In this document: one piece after another, positions 27,411 to 38,303 of the stretch | How positions within the stretch are numbered: position 1 is the stretch's first letter | Layout: every line of letters begins with the position of its first letter | Source of the DNA: Sphingosinicella microcystinivorans | GTDB taxonomy: Bacteria > Pseudomonadota > Alphaproteobacteria > Sphingomonadales > Sphingomonadaceae | NCBI RefSeq assembly: GCF_003634215.1 | Contig: NZ_RBWX01000007.1 | Coordinates: 854,945-918,944 of the forward strand | Reading direction: 5' to 3' | DNA length: 64,000 nucleotides | The notes under the pieces: model-generated | The model's database searches: none | Seen by the model: the letters and a program-made list of their open reading frames with translations, nothing else | Told to the model about the DNA's origin: nothing | Program-made: the position numbers and the translations under genes

Positions 27411-28397
27411 TCAGCTCGGATATTGTCTACTGCTCATTGCGGGATTGTCCCTGCGACAATCGCGATCGGAAAATTGACGTGTTACCTCAGAGGCTACGTA
27501 TTGTGCGCCCATTAGAATGTGACCCGTTTCCGTCCGGCTTGGAGGTGGCAAATTGTATCTGCTCGCAACAAAACGGGGGAAGGTGCCAACGACGCGCTGT
27601 ACGCGATCGACTTCAAATAAAGGACAAAATTTGCTGAGCCGGATTGCTGCTGTGCATAGATTATGACCGATATCCGTCCTGAGTTCTGCGTCGGAGACAC
27701 CAAAAGCGGCAAGTCCTGCTTTTAACGCTAGCTCAGTCCCCAAGAGTGCGCTCTGAATAGTTCCACGAAAGTCATATGCAGAAGTGGCAGTAGCGGCTGC
27801 GGCTTCAAGCTGAGTGTGGGCACGCCAAATGAGGTCCTGACCACGTGAATCAATTTTGCGCTGGTGGCCGAATTCATAACAGCCATAGCCGAAGTCCAAA
27901 ATATCAGCGGATTGATCAGTAAAGCACGCAAGATCGTCTGGATTTTCTGTCAACCACTTCTTTTGGAAATCTGAAAGATCAAGCATCTCCCAAAAATCAA
28001 TTCGAACTTCTCCAACAGAGACCGGAGTGTAAAGCCTGCAAAACATATCACGAAAAAGGAACGCGCCAAGGTGCATGCAGCCCATTTTTAATTCTTTCGG
28101 TACGAAGAGCATATTGTTGAATTTCTGCGCACGTTCGACGATGGATGGCTTGTTTCGGCCTATCAAAACGAACTCTTCGTATCCAAACTCTCTAAGCGCC
28201 CTGCCAATGTTTAATAAGCTACGCGCGGAAGGCTCTTGTCCTAAGCGTATCCCTTCATCATCGGCGCGCTTAAGGGCAGCAATCAAGGCCTGATCTGTTA
28301 CATTGTTTTCGATCTCACGACTTTCAACAACTGCTCCGTGGCAGTGTTTGTGGCGCTTGCCGCTGCCACAGGCACAGAGGTTATTCCGGAGGGGCAT
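27411..28397 (-). CDS. SEC-C zinc-motif protein with HEPN-like C-terminal region
   Basis: A 328-residue protein. Its N-terminus is a SEC-C motif (CACGSGKRHKHCHG; Cys8, Cys10, Cys19, His20), a zinc knuckle found at the end of SecA and on many stand-alone proteins. Residues about 210-260 read like a HEPN helix bundle: ALLGTELALKAGLAAFG then RTDIGHNL, which supplies an Arg-x4-His pair (Arg240, His245) as in HEPN ribonucleases. The middle is unrecognised. GC content is clearly lower than in gcrA or phaC, suggesting transfer. No antitoxin-like neighbour is visible. Confidence 0.75.
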   Translation of the reverse strand: MPLRNNLCACGSGKRHKHCHGAVVESREIENNVTDQALIAALKRADDEGIRLGQEPSARSLLNIGRALREFGYEEFVLIGRNKPSIVERAQKFNNMLFVPKELKMGCMHLGAFLFRDMFCRLYTPVSVGEVRIDFWEMLDLSDFQKKWLTENPDDLACFTDQSADILDFGYGCYEFGHQRKIDSRGQDLIWRAHTQLEAAAATATSAYDFRGTIQSALLGTELALKAGLAAFGVSDAELRTDIGHNLCTAAIRLSKFCPLFEVDRVQRVVGTFPRFVASRYNLPPPSRTETGHILMGAQYVASEVTRQFSDRDCRRDNPAMSSRQYPS

Positions 28398-28427
28398 CAG
28401 TTTCTTTTTAGATGTTCGCGGGCGCCC

Positions 28428-30200
28428 CTACCCAACCCGCTCCCGCACATAGCGCCCCGGCGCGTCCTCGATCACCTTGAGCGCACCACCTTTGGCGCCT
28501 TTGCCGGGGGTGCGGGCGGGGACTTCCTTGCCGGACTGGGCGGTGAGCCATTTTATCCAGTCGGGCCACCAGCTTCCGGGGTGTTCGGTGGCGGTGGCGG
28601 CGAAGTCTTCGAAACGCTCGGGGAGCGTGTCGTTGGTCCAGTGCTGGTACTTCTTCGCGTCGGGCGGGTTGACGACGCCCGCGATGTGGCCGCTGCCCGC
28701 GAGCACGAAACGAACCGGTCCGGCGAAGTGCTGGGTGAGTTTGTAGGAGGATCGGGCAGGGGCGATGTGGTCTTCCTTGCCGCCCTGGATATAGACCGGC
28801 GTGTCTACCTTGGTGAGATCGATCGGCGTGCCGTCGATGACGATGGCGCCGGGCTTGATCATGCGGTTGTCTCGGTAGAGGCCTTCCAGATACTCGGCGT
28901 GCCATTTGGCGGGGACGTTCGTCGCGTCCGAGTTCCAGTAGAGCAGGTCGAAGGGGAAATAATCCTTCCCCAGCAGGTAGTTGTTGACGACGTAGTTCCA
29001 GATGAGGTCGTTCGCGCGGAGCATGTTGAACGTGGTCGCCATGTAGCGGCCGTCCAGATAGCCCTTGCTTTCCGACAATTCCTTCACCGCCTTCAGGTGG
29101 TCCTCGTCCACGAACACGCCGAGTTCGCCGCATTCGGAAAAATCGACCTGCGCCGTGAAGAACGTCGCCGTCTTCACCTTCTCCGCCTCGCCCCGCGCTG
29201 CCAGGAAGGCGAGCGTCATCGCGAGCGTGGTGCCCGCGACGCAGTAGCCGATGGTGTGCGTGGACTTGACGCCGAGGCCCTTCAGCACCGCATCGATCGC
29301 GGTGGTGAAGCCTTCTTCGATGTAGGTCGCGGTGGTCGCGTCCGCGATGCTCTCGTCGGCGTTCTTCCACGACACGACGAACACGGTGAGACCCTGCGCC
29401 ACCGCCCAGCGGATGAAGCTTTTCTCCGGCGTGAGATCGAGGATGTAGAACTTGTTGATCCACGGCGGGAAGATGAGGAGCGGCGTTTCGTAAACGTTCG
29501 CTGTGCTCGGCGAATACTGGATGAGCTGGAACATCCGGTTTTCGAACACGACCTTGCCGGGGGTGACGGCGACGTTGCGGCCGACCTCGAACGCCTTCTC
29601 GTCGGTCATCGTCATGCGGCCGCGCTGAAGATCGTCGAGTAGGTGCTGCGTGCCCTTCAGCAGGTTCTCGCCCTTGCTCTCCACGGTGGCCTTCAGCACC
29701 TCCGGGTTGGTGAGCACGTAGTTGGAGGGGGAGAGCGCGTCGATGAACTGGCGCGTGTAGAAGATCGCCTTCTGCCGCTCTTTGTCTTCAAGCCCGTCGA
29801 GCCCGCCGACGAGCTGGAGGATATATTGGCTCGCAAGGAGGTAGGACGATTTCAGGAAATCGAAGGCGGGCATTTCAGACCACGCCTGCCCCTTGAAGCG
29901 CTTGTCGGCGGGAAGCTTCGGGGGCTGCACCTCGCCGGGCGTGGCGAAGGCCTGCCAGAGTGTCATCGCATCTCGCCAGTAATCCGACTGAAGCTGGGCA
30001 AGGCGAGCCGGATCGGTCATCGCCGCGGTCGCCATCTTGCTCCACGTCTCGACAAGGCCGAGCGGATCGGGGCCGAGAACGACGCCGTCCGTCGCCTCTT
30101 TTGCGAGGAATTCCATCATCATCTGCTGCATCTTGCCCGCAAGCCAGGTCCAGCGCTGGACGTGCTCGGCAAGACCTTCAATGTCGGCGGCGGCAACCAT
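28428..30200 (-). CDS. phaC: Class I poly(R)-hydroxyalkanoate synthase
   Basis: Polymerises hydroxyacyl-CoA into PHA storage granules. The 590-residue protein has the lipase-like box GYCVAGT with nucleophile Cys320, the Asp region GGKEDHIAP and the His region GSGHIAGVVNPP. The start at 30200 (MVAAADIEGLAEHV) follows GGGGAG. phaA, phaB and phasins are not in the window. It diverges from the aminotransferase gene across 130 bases. Confidence 0.96.
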   Translation of the reverse strand: MVAAADIEGLAEHVQRWTWLAGKMQQMMMEFLAKEATDGVVLGPDPLGLVETWSKMATAAMTDPARLAQLQSDYWRDAMTLWQAFATPGEVQPPKLPADKRFKGQAWSEMPAFDFLKSSYLLASQYILQLVGGLDGLEDKERQKAIFYTRQFIDALSPSNYVLTNPEVLKATVESKGENLLKGTQHLLDDLQRGRMTMTDEKAFEVGRNVAVTPGKVVFENRMFQLIQYSPSTANVYETPLLIFPPWINKFYILDLTPEKSFIRWAVAQGLTVFVVSWKNADESIADATTATYIEEGFTTAIDAVLKGLGVKSTHTIGYCVAGTTLAMTLAFLAARGEAEKVKTATFFTAQVDFSECGELGVFVDEDHLKAVKELSESKGYLDGRYMATTFNMLRANDLIWNYVVNNYLLGKDYFPFDLLYWNSDATNVPAKWHAEYLEGLYRDNRMIKPGAIVIDGTPIDLTKVDTPVYIQGGKEDHIAPARSSYKLTQHFAGPVRFVLAGSGHIAGVVNPPDAKKYQHWTNDTLPERFEDFAATATEHPGSWWPDWIKWLTAQSGKEVPARTPGKGAKGGALKVIEDAPGRYVRERVG

Positions 30201-30330
30201 GACGATCTCCCCGGGAGCAGCAACTGAAGCCGACGATAAACAAGCGCTCGCCAAGCGCCAAGGGCGGTCGCTATAACGGCGCCGCCGCGATCCAGCGGCC
30301 CATACACGGGAAAGACCCGAAGAGGAGACA

Positions 30331-31545
<1,215 letters not shown>

Positions 31546-31582
31546 GCGCCTGTCGGAATGTCTTGAGAATCGGGGTTAAGCA

Positions 31583-32875
31583 GTGAACTCTCCCTTGCGC
31601 ATCGCGCTTGCCGGGCTCGGTACGGTCGGCGCCGGCGTTGTCAAACTTCTGGACGAGAACCGCGACCTGATCGCGCGCCGTTCGGGGCGGCCGATCGAGA
31701 TCGTGTTGGTTTCCGCGCGGGACCGGATGCGGGACCGGGGCATCGATCTCGGCCGATTCGAATGGGTCGACGACACGTCGTCGCTTGCCGACCGGGACGA
31801 CGTTGATGTCGTCGTCGAACTGATCGGCGGGTCGGACGGGCCGGCGGTGGCGCTGGTCCGCAGCGCGATCGCGCAGGGGAAAGGTGTCGTCACCGCGAAC
31901 AAGGCGATGATGGCGCACCACGGCCTCGAACTCGCCGCCGCTGCCGAGAAGGCAGGAACTGCGCTCAAATACGAAGCGGCGGTCGCGGGCGGCATCCCGA
32001 TCATCAAGGCGATCCGCGAAGGCGCGGCGGCGAACCGCATCGACCGCGTTTACGGCATCCTCAACGGCACCTGTAACTACATCCTCACCGAGATGGAGGA
32101 GAAGGGCACGGCGTTCGCCGACGTGCTCGGCGAGGCGCAGCGGCTGGGCTATGCGGAGGCCGATCCCACCTTCGACATCGACGGCATCGACGCCGCGCAC
32201 AAGCTCGCCATTCTTGCGAGCCTTGCGTTCGGCAGCGAGATCGACTTCGCGAGCGTGCGCACCACCGGCATCCGCGCCGTGGCGGCGACCGACATCGCGC
32301 ACGCGGCCGAGCTTGGTTTCCGCGTGCGGCTCGTCGGGCTCGCAGAGGTGGTCGGGGACCGCATCCACCAGCGCGTGCACCCGTGCCTCGTCCCGCTCAC
32401 CAACCCGCTCTCCAAGGTCACGGGTTCGCTGAACGCCGTGGTCGCGGAAGGCAACTTCGTCGGGCGGCTGTTCTTCGAAGGGCGCGGCGCGGGCGAGGGG
32501 CCGACGGCAAGCGCCGTCGTTGCCGACCTCATCGACATCGCGCGCGGCGAGGCGGGGCCTGCGTTCGCAATGCCTTCGCACCATCTGGAGCCGATCGGCG
32601 CGGGCGAGGCGGGCGACCGCCGCGGACGCTATTACCTGCGCCTGTCGGTCGCCGATGAAACGGGCGTGCTTGCAGAGCTTGCGGCAATGCTGCGCGATGC
32701 AGGTGTTTCAATCGATAGCCTCATCCAGCGCGGTCAGGCCGATGCGGGGGGTGTCTTCATCGCCATCGTTTCGCACGAAACCGACGAAAGTGCAGTCCGC
32801 AAAGCCATCGAGGCGATGCGCGCGAGCAGCAGCGTGCTCGGCGAGCCGATGCTGATGCATATTCTGGACTTTTGA
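31583..32875 (+). CDS. hom: Homoserine dehydrogenase
   Basis: NAD(P)H reduction of aspartate semialdehyde to homoserine, the branch towards Thr and Met. The 430 residues start at a GTG with the nucleotide-binding GLGTVGAGVV, then YEAAVAGGIPIIKAI, GILNGTCNYILTEM, and a C-terminal ACT domain (RLSVADETGVLAELAAML) for feedback control. It lies in the run aminotransferase-hom-glpX-recJ, all on the plus strand. Confidence 0.96.
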   Translation: MNSPLRIALAGLGTVGAGVVKLLDENRDLIARRSGRPIEIVLVSARDRMRDRGIDLGRFEWVDDTSSLADRDDVDVVVELIGGSDGPAVALVRSAIAQGKGVVTANKAMMAHHGLELAAAAEKAGTALKYEAAVAGGIPIIKAIREGAAANRIDRVYGILNGTCNYILTEMEEKGTAFADVLGEAQRLGYAEADPTFDIDGIDAAHKLAILASLAFGSEIDFASVRTTGIRAVAATDIAHAAELGFRVRLVGLAEVVGDRIHQRVHPCLVPLTNPLSKVTGSLNAVVAEGNFVGRLFFEGRGAGEGPTASAVVADLIDIARGEAGPAFAMPSHHLEPIGAGEAGDRRGRYYLRLSVADETGVLAELAAMLRDAGVSIDSLIQRGQADAGGVFIAIVSHETDESAVRKAIEAMRASSSVLGEPMLMHILDF

Positions 32876-32930
32876 GGCGAGGGGGCTACCAGCCTTAGCG
32901 CATATTCGAATCAATGGGAGTTCAAGGCCG

Positions 32931-33908
32931 ATGGTGAACCGCAGCGACGTGCTCGACCGCGTGCTCGTTCTGGAAATGGTGCGCGTGACGGAATGCGCCG
33001 CGATGGCAGCTTCGCACCTCGTGGGACGCGGCGACGAGAAGGCGGCAGACGCCGCCGCCGTCGATGCGATGCGCGATGCGCTCAATGAACTCGCGTTCGA
33101 CGGCACGATCGTGATCGGCGAGGGCGAGCGCGACGAGGCGCCGATGCTCTACATTGGTGAAAAGGTCGGCGCCGCGATCGGCACCGGTCCCAAGATCGAC
33201 ATCGCGCTCGATCCGCTGGAAGGCACGACGATCACCGCCAAGGCCGGGCCGAACGCGCTTGCCGTGCTCGCGATCGCCGAAGAAGGCTGCCTTCTCAATG
33301 CGCCCGACGTTTACATGGAAAAGCTGGCGATCGGGCCGGGCTACGCGAAGGACCTTGTCAGCCTCGACAAGAGCGTCACCGAGAACGTCGAAGCGCTTGC
33401 CAAGGCGAAGGGCGTGAAGCCCAACGAGATCATCGCCTGCGTGCTCGATCGCCCGCGCCACGAGAAGCTGATCGCCGAACTGCGCGCGATCGGCTGCGGC
33501 GTTGTGCTGATCCCGGACGGCGACGTGGCGGGCGTGATCGCGGTGACGAACCCTGAGACCACTGTCGACATTTACTTCGGCCAGGGCGGCGCGCCGGAAG
33601 GCGTGCTCGCGGCGGCGGCGCTGCGCTGTGTCGGCGGCCAGATCCAGGGCCGGCTCGTGTTCCGCAACGACGACGAGCGGCGGCGCGCGGCGAAGTGGGG
33701 CATCACCGACCTCGACCGCATCTACGACACCGAGGACATGGCCAAGGGCGACGTGATCTTCGCGGCGACCGGCGTGACGGACGGTTCGCTGCTCGACGGC
33801 GTGAAGCGCCTCAAGGGCGGGCTGGTGACGACGGAATCGGTCGTGATGCGCGCGTCTTCGGGCACGGTCAGGTGGGTGCGTGGCGAGCATCGCCGTTCCG
33901 ACGCCTGA
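32931..33908 (+). CDS. glpX: Class II fructose-1,6-bisphosphatase
   Basis: Gluconeogenic removal of the 1-phosphate from fructose-1,6-bisphosphate. The 325 residues show the lithium-sensitive phosphatase-fold motifs DGTIVIGEGERDEAPML and DIALDPLEGTTITAKAG, with DVAGVIAV and GGAPEGVLAAAAL further on. It overlaps the following recJ by 29 bases, so the two are probably one transcript. Confidence 0.96.
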   Translation: MVNRSDVLDRVLVLEMVRVTECAAMAASHLVGRGDEKAADAAAVDAMRDALNELAFDGTIVIGEGERDEAPMLYIGEKVGAAIGTGPKIDIALDPLEGTTITAKAGPNALAVLAIAEEGCLLNAPDVYMEKLAIGPGYAKDLVSLDKSVTENVEALAKAKGVKPNEIIACVLDRPRHEKLIAELRAIGCGVVLIPDGDVAGVIAVTNPETTVDIYFGQGGAPEGVLAAAALRCVGGQIQGRLVFRNDDERRRAAKWGITDLDRIYDTEDMAKGDVIFAATGVTDGSLLDGVKRLKGGLVTTESVVMRASSGTVRWVRGEHRRSDA

Positions 33909-35670
33909 CGCCTTTGTCTTCGGCGTCAGCCGCTCGGTCTCCGGGCGGCAGTGGCGCTGGCGGGGCGGCCCGCCGGGTGATGCCGCCGACGCGCTGAGGC
34001 TCGGCATCAGTGACGTGACCGCGCGCCTGTTCACGGCGCGCGGCGTGCGGGTTGAGGACATCGCCGCCCTCGCGCAGCCGACCATCCGCGATCTGCTGCC
34101 CGACCCTTCCATCTTCCGCGACATGGACACGGCTGCGTCGCGCATGGCGGACGCGGTGACGCGCGGTGAGGCCGTGGTGATCTTCGGCGACTATGACGTC
34201 GACGGGGCGACGAGCGCTGCCGTGCTGATCCGCTTCCTGCGCGCCGTCGGCGGCACGGTTTCGCATTACATCCCGGACCGGCTGCTCGAAGGCTACGGCC
34301 CCTCGGCGGAGGCGCTGGTGGCGCTGAAGCGTGCGGGCGCGGAGCTTGTCGTGTGCGTCGATTGCGGCACACAGGGCTTCGAAGCGCTGGAGGCGGCGAA
34401 GAATGCGGGGCTCGACGTGATCGTCGTCGATCACCACAAGGCTTCGACACTGCTGCCGCCCGCCGTCGCCATCGTGAACCCCAACCGCATCGATGAAGAC
34501 GAAGGTGCCGCGTTCGGGCATCTCGCGGCGGTCGGCATGGCATTCCTCGTCGCCGTCGCGGTGAACCGTGAACTCCGACGGCGGGGCTGGTTCGCGGACC
34601 GTCCTGAGCCGAAGCTCACCGAACTGCTCGATCTCGTCGCGCTTGGCACGGTAGCGGACGTTGTGCCGCTTACGGGCCTCAACCGCGCTTATGTCTCGCA
34701 AGGCCTCAAGGTGATGGCGACGCGGCGCAACGCGGGCCTTGCCGCGCTTGCCACCGCAGCGCGGCTGGAACGCGCGCCGCGTGCGTCCGACCTCGGCTTC
34801 GCGCTCGGACCGCGCATCAATGCCGGTGGCCGCGTGGGGCAGGCGGATCTCGGCGTGCGGCTGCTGACCGGGGAGGGAGGCGAACTCACTGCCCTCGCGG
34901 ATGAGCTCAACCGGCTTAACGACGAACGCCGCGCCATCGAGGCGATGGTGACGGAAGCTGCAATCGCGGCGTGCGAGCGCGCGGGCAACGCGCCGATTGC
35001 GGTGATCGCGGGTGACGGGTGGCATCCCGGAGTCATCGGCATCGCTGCCAGCCGCCTCAAGGACCGCTTCGGTGTGCCCGCGCTCGTGATCGGCATCGAC
35101 GAGGCGGGCACCGGCAAAGGTTCGGGCCGCTCGATCCCCGGTGTCGATCTCGGCGCGGCGGTGCTGGCGGCGCGCGACGCGGGGCTCATCAGCGCGGGCG
35201 GCGGCCACGCCATGGCGGCGGGTGTCACGGTGGCGCGCGAGCGTGTCGACGACCTCGCGCGTTTCCTCTGCGAGCGACTGGAAGGAGATGTGGCGCGCGC
35301 ACGCGCTGTCGATGCGCTCTCCTTCGACCTCGCGCTGGCGCCGGCGGGGGTTACGGTGTCGCTCGCCGAGGCCCTGGAAGCCGCGGGACCCTATGGAGCA
35401 GGTTGGCCGGGGCCCCGGGTCGCGGCTGGGCCGGTTTCGGTTGTGAAGGCCGACATCGTCGGCACCGGACACGTGAGGGTGATTCTGGCGGGCGCCGACG
35501 GCGCGCGCGTGAAAGCGGTGGCATTCCGCAGCGTCGATACACCGCTTGGCGCGGCGCTGATGCAGGCCGGCGGACGCAGGCTCTGGGTGTCGGGGCGTGT
35601 CAGCCAGGACGATTGGGGCTCGACGCCGCGCGCGGAGCTGCATCTCGACGATGCCGCGTGGGCCGACTGA
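33880..35670 (+). CDS. recJ: Single-stranded-DNA-specific exonuclease RecJ
   Basis: 5'-3' ssDNA exonuclease of the DHH family for recombination and mismatch repair. The 596 residues have FGDYDVDGATSAAVL, the DHH motif VVDHHKAS, and the DHHA1-type stretch SGRSIPGVDLGAAV...SAGGGHAMAAGVTV. The start used is the GTG at 33880, within glpX; later starts would remove the conserved N-terminal section. Confidence 0.95.
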   Translation: MASIAVPTPDAFVFGVSRSVSGRQWRWRGGPPGDAADALRLGISDVTARLFTARGVRVEDIAALAQPTIRDLLPDPSIFRDMDTAASRMADAVTRGEAVVIFGDYDVDGATSAAVLIRFLRAVGGTVSHYIPDRLLEGYGPSAEALVALKRAGAELVVCVDCGTQGFEALEAAKNAGLDVIVVDHHKASTLLPPAVAIVNPNRIDEDEGAAFGHLAAVGMAFLVAVAVNRELRRRGWFADRPEPKLTELLDLVALGTVADVVPLTGLNRAYVSQGLKVMATRRNAGLAALATAARLERAPRASDLGFALGPRINAGGRVGQADLGVRLLTGEGGELTALADELNRLNDERRAIEAMVTEAAIAACERAGNAPIAVIAGDGWHPGVIGIAASRLKDRFGVPALVIGIDEAGTGKGSGRSIPGVDLGAAVLAARDAGLISAGGGHAMAAGVTVARERVDDLARFLCERLEGDVARARAVDALSFDLALAPAGVTVSLAEALEAAGPYGAGWPGPRVAAGPVSVVKADIVGTGHVRVILAGADGARVKAVAFRSVDTPLGAALMQAGGRRLWVSGRVSQDDWGSTPRAELHLDDAAWAD

Positions 35671-35773
35671 TCGATAAAATCAATCTGTCTGTCTCAAAAA
35701 AGTAATTTCGCCTTTGCTCCGTGCGTTGCTAAAGGGTCGCCATCCCCCAGTAACCCACAGCAATGGAGCGTAC

Positions 35774-36337
35774 ATGTCCCTCGTAAATACCCCGATCAAG
35801 CCGTTCAAAGCGCAGGCCTTCAAGCAGGGCAAGTTCGTCGAAGTGACGGAAGCGGATGTGAAGGGAAAATGGTCGATCTTCTTCTTCTACCCGGCCGACT
35901 TCACCTTCGTGTGCCCGACCGAGCTTGAAGACCTCGCCGACATCTACCCGACGCTGCAGAGCATCGGCGTCGAAGTGTATTCCGTCTCCACCGACACGCA
36001 CTTCTGCCACAAGGCGTGGCACGACACGTCGCCCGCGATCGGCAAGATCAACTACTACATGCTGGGCGACCAGAACCACGACATCTCGAACAACTTCGAG
36101 ATCCTGCGCGCGGGCGTCGGCCTTGCCGATCGCGGCACGTTCGTTGTCGATCCCGAGGGCGTGATCCAGCTCGTCGAGATCACGCCGGAAGGCGTGGGCC
36201 GCAACGCAGCCGAGCTTTTGCGCAAGATCAAGGCGCTTCAGTACTGGGTGAGCCATCCGGGTGAAGTGTGCCCGGCGAAGTGGGAAGAGGGCGAGAAGAC
36301 GCTTGCTCCTTCGCTGGACCTCGTCGGCAAGATCTAA
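35774..36337 (+). CDS. ahpC: Alkyl hydroperoxide reductase C (peroxiredoxin)
   Basis: Typical 2-Cys peroxiredoxin reducing H2O2 and organic peroxides, 187 residues. The peroxidatic Cys is in [12 protein letters not shown] (about Cys47) and the resolving Cys in [12 protein letters not shown] (about Cys166). The start at 35774 follows ATGGAG; upstream in-frame codons lack a ribosome site. ahpF follows after a strong intercistronic hairpin. Confidence 0.97.
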   Translation: MSLVNTPIKPFKAQAFKQGKFVEVTEADVKGKWSIFFFYPADFTFVCPTELEDLADIYPTLQSIGVEVYSVSTDTHFCHKAWHDTSPAIGKINYYMLGDQNHDISNNFEILRAGVGLADRGTFVVDPEGVIQLVEITPEGVGRNAAELLRKIKALQYWVSHPGEVCPAKWEEGEKTLAPSLDLVGKI

Positions 36338-36361
36338 GGACCCCCTGGGTCGCAGGGGTTT

Positions 36362-36393
36362 CCCGGGGCGGCGGTTTGCGCCGCCTCCCCGGG
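36362..36393 (+). other. Stable intercistronic hairpin between ahpC and ahpF
   Basis: CCCGGGG (36362-36368) pairs with CCCCGGG (36387-36393), continuing with GGCGG/CCGCC around a TTTGCG loop, and a smaller CCCCTG/CAGGGG hairpin sits just upstream. There is no T run, so it should stabilise the ahpC 3' end or weaken read-through rather than stop it fully. Confidence 0.75.
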
Positions 36394-36432
36394 GGCTCGC
36401 GGCCAAAAAACTGAATTTTCCGGAGCGTATCC

Positions 36433-38013
36433 ATGTTGGACGACAACCTGAAACAGCAGCTGAAAGCCTATCTGCAGAACATCACGCAGCCGATCGAGCT
36501 GGTGGCGTCGCTGAATGACAGTGCGAAATCCGCGGAGATGAACACGCTCCTCGAAGAAATCGCAGCGCTTTCGGAAAAGGTAAGCGTCGCTCGCAAGGAT
36601 GACGACAAGCGGCGGCCCAGCTTCATGATCCGCCGTGTCGGCACAGATATCGGCGTGCGCTTCGCAGGCCTCCCCATGGGCCACGAGTTCACCTCGCTTG
36701 TGCTCGCGCTGCTGCAGGTCGGCGGACATCCGTCGAAGGCCGCGCAGGACGTGATCGAACAGGTGAAGGCGCTGGACGGCGACTTCGTGTTCGAAACCTA
36801 TTTCTCGCTGTCGTGCCAGAATTGCCCGGACGTGGTGCAAGCGCTGAACCTGATGGCGGTGCTCAATCCCCGCATCAAACACACCGCGATAGATGGCGCG
36901 CTCTTCAAGGACGAGGTCGACGAGCGCAAGGTGATGGCGGTGCCGACGGTGTTCCTGAACGGCGAGCCGTTCGCTTCGGGCCGCATGGAGCTGGAGCAGA
37001 TCGTCGCGAAGATCGACACGGGCGCGCAGGCGCGCGCGGCGGAGAAGATCAACGGCAAGGCGCCGTTCGACGTGCTCGTCGTCGGCGGCGGCCCCGGCGG
37101 TGCGGCGGCGGCGATCTATGCCGCGCGCAAGGGCATCCGTGTGGGTGTGGCGGCCGAGCGTTTCGGCGGACAGGTGCTCGACACAATGGGCATCGAGAAC
37201 TTCATTTCCGTGCAGCACACCGAAGGCCCCAAGCTCGCGGCTCAGCTTGAGCAGCACGTGAAGGACTATGACGTCGACATCATGAACCTTCAGAAGGCCG
37301 AAAAGCTGATCCCGGCACGCGCGGCGGGCGGGCTGCACGAAGTCCGGCTGGAGAACGGCGCATCGCTGAAAGCGCGAACGGTTGTGCTCGCCACCGGTGC
37401 GCGCTGGCGGCAGATGAACGTGCCGGGCGAGAACGACTATCGCAACAAGGGCGTGGCCTATTGCCCGCACTGCGACGGGCCGCTGTTCAAGGGCAAGCGC
37501 GTCGCGGTGATCGGCGGCGGCAACTCGGGCGTGGAAGCTGCGATCGACCTCGCGGGGATCGTCGCGCATGTCACGCTGATCGAGTTCGACAGCCAGCTCC
37601 GCGCGGACGCGGTGTTGCAGCGCAAGCTCGCCAGCCTGCCGAACGTGAAGGTCATCACGTCCGCTCTGACCACCGAAGTGCTGGGCGACGGCGAAAAGGT
37701 GACGGCGCTCACCTACAAGGACCGGAATAGCGACGATCTGCACCAGATCGAGCTGGAAGGCATTTTCGTGCAGATCGGCCTCGTGCCCAACACGGAGTGG
37801 CTGAAGGACGCGGTTGCGCTCTCTCCGCGCGGCGAGATCGAGGTCGATCACCGCGGCGAAACGAGCCAGCCGGGCATACTTGCGGCCGGCGATTGCACCA
37901 CCGTGCCCTACAAGCAGATCGTGATCGCAATGGGCGAGGGGTCGAAGGCAGCGCTTTCCGCATTCGACTATCTGATCCGCACCGTGCCTGCGGAAGAAAC
38001 GCAGGCAGCGTAA
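36433..38013 (+). CDS. ahpF: Alkyl hydroperoxide reductase F subunit
   Basis: NADH-dependent flavoprotein that re-reduces AhpC. The 526 residues comprise an N-terminal double thioredoxin-fold domain with CQNC, an FAD site [18 protein letters not shown], the redox pair CPHCDG, a pyridine-nucleotide site [17 protein letters not shown], and the FAD motif [16 protein letters not shown]. It is downstream of ahpC and complete. Confidence 0.97.
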   Translation: MLDDNLKQQLKAYLQNITQPIELVASLNDSAKSAEMNTLLEEIAALSEKVSVARKDDDKRRPSFMIRRVGTDIGVRFAGLPMGHEFTSLVLALLQVGGHPSKAAQDVIEQVKALDGDFVFETYFSLSCQNCPDVVQALNLMAVLNPRIKHTAIDGALFKDEVDERKVMAVPTVFLNGEPFASGRMELEQIVAKIDTGAQARAAEKINGKAPFDVLVVGGGPGGAAAAIYAARKGIRVGVAAERFGGQVLDTMGIENFISVQHTEGPKLAAQLEQHVKDYDVDIMNLQKAEKLIPARAAGGLHEVRLENGASLKARTVVLATGARWRQMNVPGENDYRNKGVAYCPHCDGPLFKGKRVAVIGGGNSGVEAAIDLAGIVAHVTLIEFDSQLRADAVLQRKLASLPNVKVITSALTTEVLGDGEKVTALTYKDRNSDDLHQIELEGIFVQIGLVPNTEWLKDAVALSPRGEIEVDHRGETSQPGILAAGDCTTVPYKQIVIAMGEGSKAALSAFDYLIRTVPAEETQAA

Positions 38014-38076
38014 AGCTTCATATGCTGCTTGACCGACCGGGGCGTCCCCATTAGTGGAGGCGCCTCAACCGGCGCT

Positions 38077-38152
38077 GGCCCCATCGTCTAGCGGTCTAGG
38101 ACGTCGCCCTTTCACGGCGAAAACACGGGTTCGAGTCCCGTTGGGGTCACCA
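38077..38152 (+). tRNA. tRNA-Glu (anticodon TTC)
   Basis: A 76-nt cloverleaf with acceptor GGCCCCA/TGGGGTC (one G:U), anticodon loop CTTTCAC, T-arm with GTTCGAGTC, and encoded CCA. Its 3' end is the exact point where a DUF736 gene is cut, so it looks like the attachment site of an integrated element. Confidence 0.96.
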
Positions 38153-38303
38153 CGAAGCCTTCGGACGACACCCGGTAGTCGGGATGGCTGTCGTTGGCCT
38201 TGGACGGGTTGGGCGTGATCTCGATCGCGGCGCGGATCGTGAGGGTGCGAAGCTGGCCCTTGAAGCTGTCGCCTTCGCGGGTGACGTAGCCGATTGCAGA
38301 CAT
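38150..38303 (-). pseudogene. DUF736 gene truncated at the tRNA-Glu 3' end
   Basis: The first 51 or so residues of a DUF736 protein (MSAIGYVTREGDSFKGQLRT, then SHPDYRVSSEGF), with a good AGGAG ribosome site before the ATG ending at 38303. DUF736 proteins are about 100 residues and are common on conjugative elements of Sphingomonadales. The C-terminal half is absent: after Val-Val the frame runs straight into the tRNA and stops at 38112. This marks an element boundary or a deletion that ended at the tRNA. Confidence 0.85.

Noticed and set aside
27380-27637. Small plus-strand gene opposite the SEC-C gene
   Set aside because: It is antisense to the SEC-C coding sequence, has no motif and has a poor start context.
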